From: JAAERC01 sp965602655
GTDB lineage: Bacteria > Zixibacteria > MSB-5A5 > GN15 > PGXB01
NCBI GenBank assembly: GCA_965602655.1
Contig: CBFCZE010000043.1
Location: forward strand, 1 to 19,693
Reading direction: 5' to 3'
DNA: 19,693 bases
Shown: positions 16,901-19,693 of the stretch, piece by piece
How the letters are laid out: each line of letters begins with the position of its first letter
Position numbering within the stretch: position 1 is the first letter of the stretch
Position numbers and translations under genes: made by a program
The notes under the pieces: model-generated
Told to the model about the DNA's origin: nothing
Seen by the model: the letters and a program-made list of their open reading frames with translations, nothing else
Database searches by the model: none

Positions 16901-17537
16901 CGCCATTGGAAGCATCGATAAAATATTCCCAGCGTCCCATCGGCGTCTCCGAATACAGGAATAGCCGCCAGCAGAGATAATGCGTTCCCTGCCAGGGAAA
17001 GACGACCAATTCCGGCTCTTCCGGTCTGGTATCGCCAAAAAATCCCAATAACTCATCATGGGCAATTTCGACCGCGGCCTGATTGGTCAGACTCGGCGTA
17101 ACGTCAAGATCAATATAGGCCTCATAAATACCATTAACCGTTCGCATTTCACCCGAAGCCTTAAAGTGGACAAGCAATTCTCCGCCAAAAACTTTCACTC
17201 CCTTGTAATGCTGATCAAAACGGATATGAGTCATGCCCAGATTGTCTTCTTCTACTTTGCGGACAATCAGTTCTTCGGAAGGCGATTCCATTTTGTAGGC
17301 GCCTCGATTGTTTTCAAAAAACTGAATTGCCGTCGCAACTTTATCGCCGTTTCTGTCCGATACGGCCAAGTTACCCTCAACATGCACCGGGATACCGAGA
17401 TCATTTTCCCGATAAACCTCCACATTTGGGTTTCTCCTGAGAAGATTCTTCCCATAAAATATTTCGGTAGATTGCTCAGCTAAACAAAATACCGCTGTCA
17501 ATAAAACAAGAACCAGGGTGATTGTAACAGTTTTCAT
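13944..17537 (-). CDS. Secreted M4 (thermolysin-family) metalloprotease with Ig-like repeats and dockerin-like C-terminus
   Basis: 1197 residues. A signal peptide (1-20) is followed by an FTP/PepSY-type propeptide (to about 220) that acts as inhibitor and folding aid in this family. The catalytic domain (about 240-560) has HEWGH at 378-382 with Glu402 in GALNESFSD as third zinc ligand, and NNGVGNKWFHLLSEGG carrying the downstream family motif. About 690-860 is a jelly-roll/MAM-like domain (FEDDFETDKGW to AAIDDFQVI). Three putative-Ig (He_PIG-like) repeats span about 865-1125, each with LSSDGTLSGTPS-type signatures. Residues 1129-1197 are a dockerin-like doublet between cysteines. GGGG lies 6 bp before the ATG. 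The second calcium loop carries an extra DTNP stretch. The gene shares terminator and C-terminal module with the M6 protease; a secreted, surface-held peptidase is likely. Confidence 0.94.
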   Translation of the reverse strand: MKTVTITLVLVLLTAVFCLAEQSTEIFYGKNLLRRNPNVEVYRENDLGIPVHVEGNLAVSDRNGDKVATAIQFFENNRGAYKMESPSEELIVRKVEEDNLGMTHIRFDQHYKGVKVFGGELLVHFKASGEMRTVNGIYEAYIDLDVTPSLTNQAAVEIAHDELLGFFGDTRPEEPELVVFPWQGTHYLCWRLFLYSETPMGRWEYFIDASNGDVVFKANRIMNSDAIGTGYGVMGDYRDHIDTDYNGVTFSLTDYTRQLNNNPYGHDGQMPDNSYIQTSIAGISLPGSVALDEDNIWDNPTVQAPAVDGHFYTGLVYDWMLETFDRNSYDDNGISMRVSVNYSAEGDNNAYWNGSRIVIWSWEAGWYSLAGCPDVVAHEWGHAVTDYTSDLAYQLESGALNESFSDMIGAAFEFAHPEYDTPDWLMGENSTSSGTPFRDMENPHAYANPDYYGTSDWWWVDVVGCFPTGGPSGNDYCGVHTNNGVGNKWFHLLSEGGIHHDVTVTGIGIENAIQIAYRANSYYWTINTNYHQAALATMSAADDLDPTLDWRKHVLKAWHAVGVSPTTANVDFAYPGGIPTMVTPGAETAFDVTVSATLGGSIVSGSGKVYASVEGGSFIEATMTETATDQYEVVLPPTPCEGNVRFCISVDEATNGTFYDPDPSTPLQALAITGTTVVFEDDFETDKGWTVDNNVPRFGDWERAVPLDWGRGDPPADFDGSGSCYVTDNIGEDSPGEGLTPDNSDVDDGYVALFSPTFDLSSGDAVIHYARWLSNSLGSNVFMEPLLVYVSNNNGTDWTLVETVGPTGLVASGGWYEHTFLVSDFVTPTDQMMVQFYVADFTGSIVEAAIDDFQVIRYECSVNPPVVLTTSLPDWTVNQPYSAQVIAGGGVGALTWSDKFGDLGGTDFAISSSGLITGTPTSTGTISFTALVADETPDEHERLLSFTINEALVIVTTTVPEWTVNHPYSTELSTSGGTGEKTWLDLNDDLVGTGMTLSSDGTLSGTPSLADDINFTAQASDEGGAVETQALTLTINPEVSITTTSLPEAYDTKSYSYQLESAGGTGTMSWVDRDNDLDGTGLTLSATGLLSGTPSIGVTTLGFYAKVTDITGSTKYRILNLTINEPYICGDVNDDELINILDIVYLINYKYKEGDPPVYMEAGDVNSDTNPDGLINILDIVYLLNYKYKEGPAPVCI

Positions 17538-17820
17538 TTTTTCCCCGCCATAATTTAAAGGTAATTAATTGTCATACCAAATATATACGTAAAGCATATC
17601 CAAAAACCAAGTACGCCAGGTGTGTAATTGCCGTAACTTTAGTAAATATAATAAATTATCGAATTCTGTCAATCATAAAATACGTGTCGGAAAGAATAAA
17701 AATTGCCTTTATTTAAAATTTTCAGGTCAAAATTTATTTATTTGGAAAAAATATCTGGGCAGTTTCTATACAATAAAAAATTGTTATGCAAATGCGTTTA
17801 TACAGCAATACGTTAAGTAT
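17538..17820. other. Divergent AT-rich intergenic region
   Basis: 283 bp between the M4 protease start (minus) and the membrane protein start (plus). The plus frame is open from an ATG at 17620, but its translation is Asn/Lys/Tyr-rich, as expected of AT-rich noncoding DNA. No promoter could be assigned with confidence to either gene, and no stable hairpin or RNA was seen. Confidence 0.4.
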
Positions 17821-18492
17821 ATGATGGACAACGAAAAAGAGAGAAAAGAGCCAATCGGGAGCTGTAGCTGCCATGAGGAGGAAGGATTTGGCGGACTTCT
17901 AAAATTCACCCTGCCCGGTTTCGCCGGCGGAATAATTATCGGAGCCTTATTCGACTATTTTGGTTATCAACTCAGCGTTATTGGACAGATAATTGTCCGC
18001 ACAATGTCCGGCGAGGGGGAGAGTATTCTTGAAGGTGTTTACTCTATTAGAAAGCGATTGTCCAAATCGGCCGGTTCCTTAGCTGAGGCTTATGGCTGGG
18101 GTAAGCTTTTGGGTATGATGTTCCCCTGGGTGGTTGATTTGGGAAGCCGGTGGCTGGGGTTGGATGTTTATTCTATCGAAGCCTTCTATATCCCTTATTT
18201 TTATGCCCTCAGTGACCAGATTGGCGCCAATGTTTCCGGTTTTATTTATTTAAACAGAAAAAGCGACTCCTTATCCGATACCTTGAAAGCCTATTTCAAA
18301 AATCCGGTCATGCTAACCAGTCTGGCCATAATATTATTGGCGCCGTTGGGATTGCTGATGGTTAGAGTTTTGGGATTCAGCCCGATAACCCAAAAACTAA
18401 CCGCCTTTGAAACAATAGCCGCCAATCTTTGCTGGCTCCCGCCGGTTGTCGGCTGGCTTAGGGAACGATCCGCTCGAAATCAAAATCGTTAG
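17821..18492 (+). CDS. Small integral membrane protein of unknown function
   Basis: 223 residues from ATG 17821 (a second ATG follows at once). No family recognised. The cytoplasmic-looking N-terminus is charged and contains GSCSCHEEE (Cys15, Cys17, His18), which could bind a metal. A hydrophobic segment at about 28-48 (LPGFAGGIIIGALFDYFGY) is a probable membrane helix. A middle part with amphipathic helices and MMFPWVVDLGSRWLGLD follows, then a strong helix near 164-187 (SLAIILLAPLGLLMV) and a weaker one at about 198-213. The start is uncertain: the frame extends back to 17620, but those 67 residues look noncoding, and no good ribosome site precedes 17821. It lies alone between divergent and downstream secreted-protein genes; no role can be inferred. 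Confidence 0.72.
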   Translation: MMDNEKERKEPIGSCSCHEEEGFGGLLKFTLPGFAGGIIIGALFDYFGYQLSVIGQIIVRTMSGEGESILEGVYSIRKRLSKSAGSLAEAYGWGKLLGMMFPWVVDLGSRWLGLDVYSIEAFYIPYFYALSDQIGANVSGFIYLNRKSDSLSDTLKAYFKNPVMLTSLAIILLAPLGLLMVRVLGFSPITQKLTAFETIAANLCWLPPVVGWLRERSARNQNR

Positions 18493-18601
18493 CCCTTTAA
18501 TTTCAGAAAAGTATAACCAAATAAAGTTTTATATTGTTTTTTCCCAGACAAAGAATAATTTCAATTGTTACCATGAAAAAATTAAAAATCCGGAGGTTAT
18601 T

Positions 18602-19693
18602 ATGCGGCGGGCAATCTTCTTACTAACAATTGGAGTCATTTTTTTATTATCAATTTCAACTGTTTTATCCTTTGCGGATGAAAGTAGTCCCAATGCTTTT
18701 AACACAGTTCGTTTTGCCGTAATTGGTGACCGTACCGGCGGGGCGGTCCCCGGCATTTATGAACAAATAGTTGAAGAAATGGAAAGAATGAAACCTGATT
18801 TTGTCATTACGGTTGGAGATATGATAGAGGGTCCGGAAAATAATGAGGAAAGACTGCGTAACAAATGGACCGAATATTTATCAATTGTTTCGCATTTTTC
18901 TATGCCTATTTATTACACACCGGGTAACAATGATATCGAAACAGATTTTATGGAAGACTGTTATCTTGAGTATATAGGCCAGCCATACTTTTCTTTTGAC
19001 GAAGGTAATATTCATTTCATTATTCTTGATAACAGCCGATGGAGTTCAAGCGATGAACTTTCCAAAGAACAGATAGACTGGCTGATAAAAGATCTGGAAG
19101 ACAATACAGATGCCAAATATACTGTTGTATTTTACCATAAACCTTTCTGGGAAACAACGACCGTTGAGGGTAAGCCGGATACTCTGCATAGTCTATTTCG
19201 GAATTTCGGAGTAGATGCCTTATTTTCAGGGCATTATCATACTTATTTCAGCGGCAACTATGATGATATACTTTATACCAATGTCGGCAGTTCCGGCGGA
19301 GGTATGTCGCATCCAAGTGCAACAGGACTAAAGTATCACTTTGTCTGGGTAACCGTTGATAGTAGCGAAATTTCAATTGCTCCAATAAAAATGGGCGCCG
19401 TTCTGCCCTGGGATGAGATTACCGCCGATGAGGGTAATTTTGTCTTTTCCGCTCAGACAAATTGTATATCTTTTGACAAACCGTTTCTGATTGACGAAAA
19501 CAATAATTTCGGGGAATCAGCTTTTGAAGTTGTCGTAAAAAACTTCAGCCGGGAGTTTATACTTGAAGATACAATTAAATGGGATATACCGCCCGGATGG
19601 TCTGTTGAACCGCAAAGTAGACCGGTAGGTATCGCAGGGGATTCAGCCGAAACATTTATTTTCAATATTAAGAATGAGAAAACAATTTATCCG
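18602..19693 (+). CDS. Secreted calcineurin-like metallophosphoesterase (3' end beyond window)
   Basis: 364 codons, open to the window edge. GGAGG 5 bp before the ATG fixes the start. A signal peptide (1-25, MRRAIFLLTIGVIFLL) predicts export. The metallophosphoesterase core shows IGDRTGG (Asp43), VGDMIEG (Asp73), PGNND (Asn110), FYHKP (His179) and SGHYHTYF (His211, His213), the usual five blocks that bind two metal ions. Block one has Arg-Thr where many members have a metal-binding His (DxH), and block three has GNND rather than GNHD. After about residue 285 the chain continues into a beta-rich domain (NNNFGESAFEVVVKNF) that is cut off. It cleaves phosphoesters of unknown identity, presumably outside the cytoplasm. 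Confidence 0.9.
   Translation, partial: MRRAIFLLTIGVIFLLSISTVLSFADESSPNAFNTVRFAVIGDRTGGAVPGIYEQIVEEMERMKPDFVITVGDMIEGPENNEERLRNKWTEYLSIVSHFSMPIYYTPGNNDIETDFMEDCYLEYIGQPYFSFDEGNIHFIILDNSRWSSSDELSKEQIDWLIKDLEDNTDAKYTVVFYHKPFWETTTVEGKPDTLHSLFRNFGVDALFSGHYHTYFSGNYDDILYTNVGSSGGGMSHPSATGLKYHFVWVTVDSSEISIAPIKMGAVLPWDEITADEGNFVFSAQTNCISFDKPFLIDENNNFGESAFEVVVKNFSREFILEDTIKWDIPPGWSVEPQSRPVGIAGDSAETFIFNIKNEKTIYP

Noticed and set aside
17620..17820. Upstream extension of the membrane protein to an ATG at 17620
   Set aside because: The 67 extra residues are Asn/Lys/Tyr-rich, typical of translated AT-rich spacer, and precede a sensible charged N-terminus plus membrane helix.
18573..18626. 17-codon frame overlapping the metallophosphoesterase start, possible leader peptide
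   Set aside because: No ribosome site precedes it, and a frame this short in AT-rich DNA is expected by chance.
1..19693. CRISPR array, insertion sequence, prophage or defence island
   Set aside because: No regularly spaced direct repeats, transposase or integrase frames, terminal inverted repeats or known defence genes were seen.

Overview
This looks like a chromosomal segment from a Gram-negative bacterium, most plausibly of the FCB group and quite possibly candidate phylum Zixibacteria. The support is a TonB-dependent receptor and a lipoprotein (an outer membrane), two secreted metalloproteases ending in doublets of the dockerin-like type (NILDIVYLINYKYKEG) common in that phylum, a bacterial RNase P RNA, and tRNAs without encoded CCA. 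The taxonomic call is inference; no 16S rRNA or ribosomal protein marker is present. The window is moderately AT-rich and has no transposase, phage gene or CRISPR array.

Left part (1-6465): acyl-CoA mutase metabolism with an envelope insert. A methylmalonyl-CoA mutase-family large subunit (minus strand) lacks the B12 domain and carries the Phe/Gln active-site pair known from isobutyryl-CoA mutase. It is followed at once by the start of a gene that runs off the left edge. The matching MeaB-type GTPase lies about 3.8 kb away on the same strand. Between them are a plus-strand lipoprotein with an array of Asp-Thr repeats and a convergent minus-strand TonB-dependent receptor.

Middle (6475-11213): a minus-strand housekeeping block, in transcription order tRNA(CAU), tRNA-Val(CAC), an intrinsic terminator, a zinc-ribbon coiled-coil protein, guaB (IMP dehydrogenase), rnpB (RNase P RNA), recJ (ssDNA exonuclease) and meaB. 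Spacing is tight: 22 bp between the zinc-ribbon gene and guaB, about 18 bp between the rnpB 3' end and recJ, and 9 bp between recJ and meaB. The rnpB promoter appears to lie across the guaB stop codon.

Right part (11259-19693): secreted proteins. An M6-family metalloprotease (plus) and an M4/thermolysin-family metalloprotease (minus) converge on one bidirectional terminator. Both have signal peptides, intact zinc motifs and nearly identical C-terminal dockerin-like modules, so they probably share a surface-attachment or export route. To their right are an unrecognised small membrane protein and the first 364 codons of a secreted calcineurin-like metallophosphoesterase cut by the window end.

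No complete new defence or mobile system is visible. The most interesting points are the ICM-like active site of the mutase, the DT-repeat lipoprotein beside the receptor, the rnpB-recJ junction without room for a terminator, and the shared tail of the two proteases.
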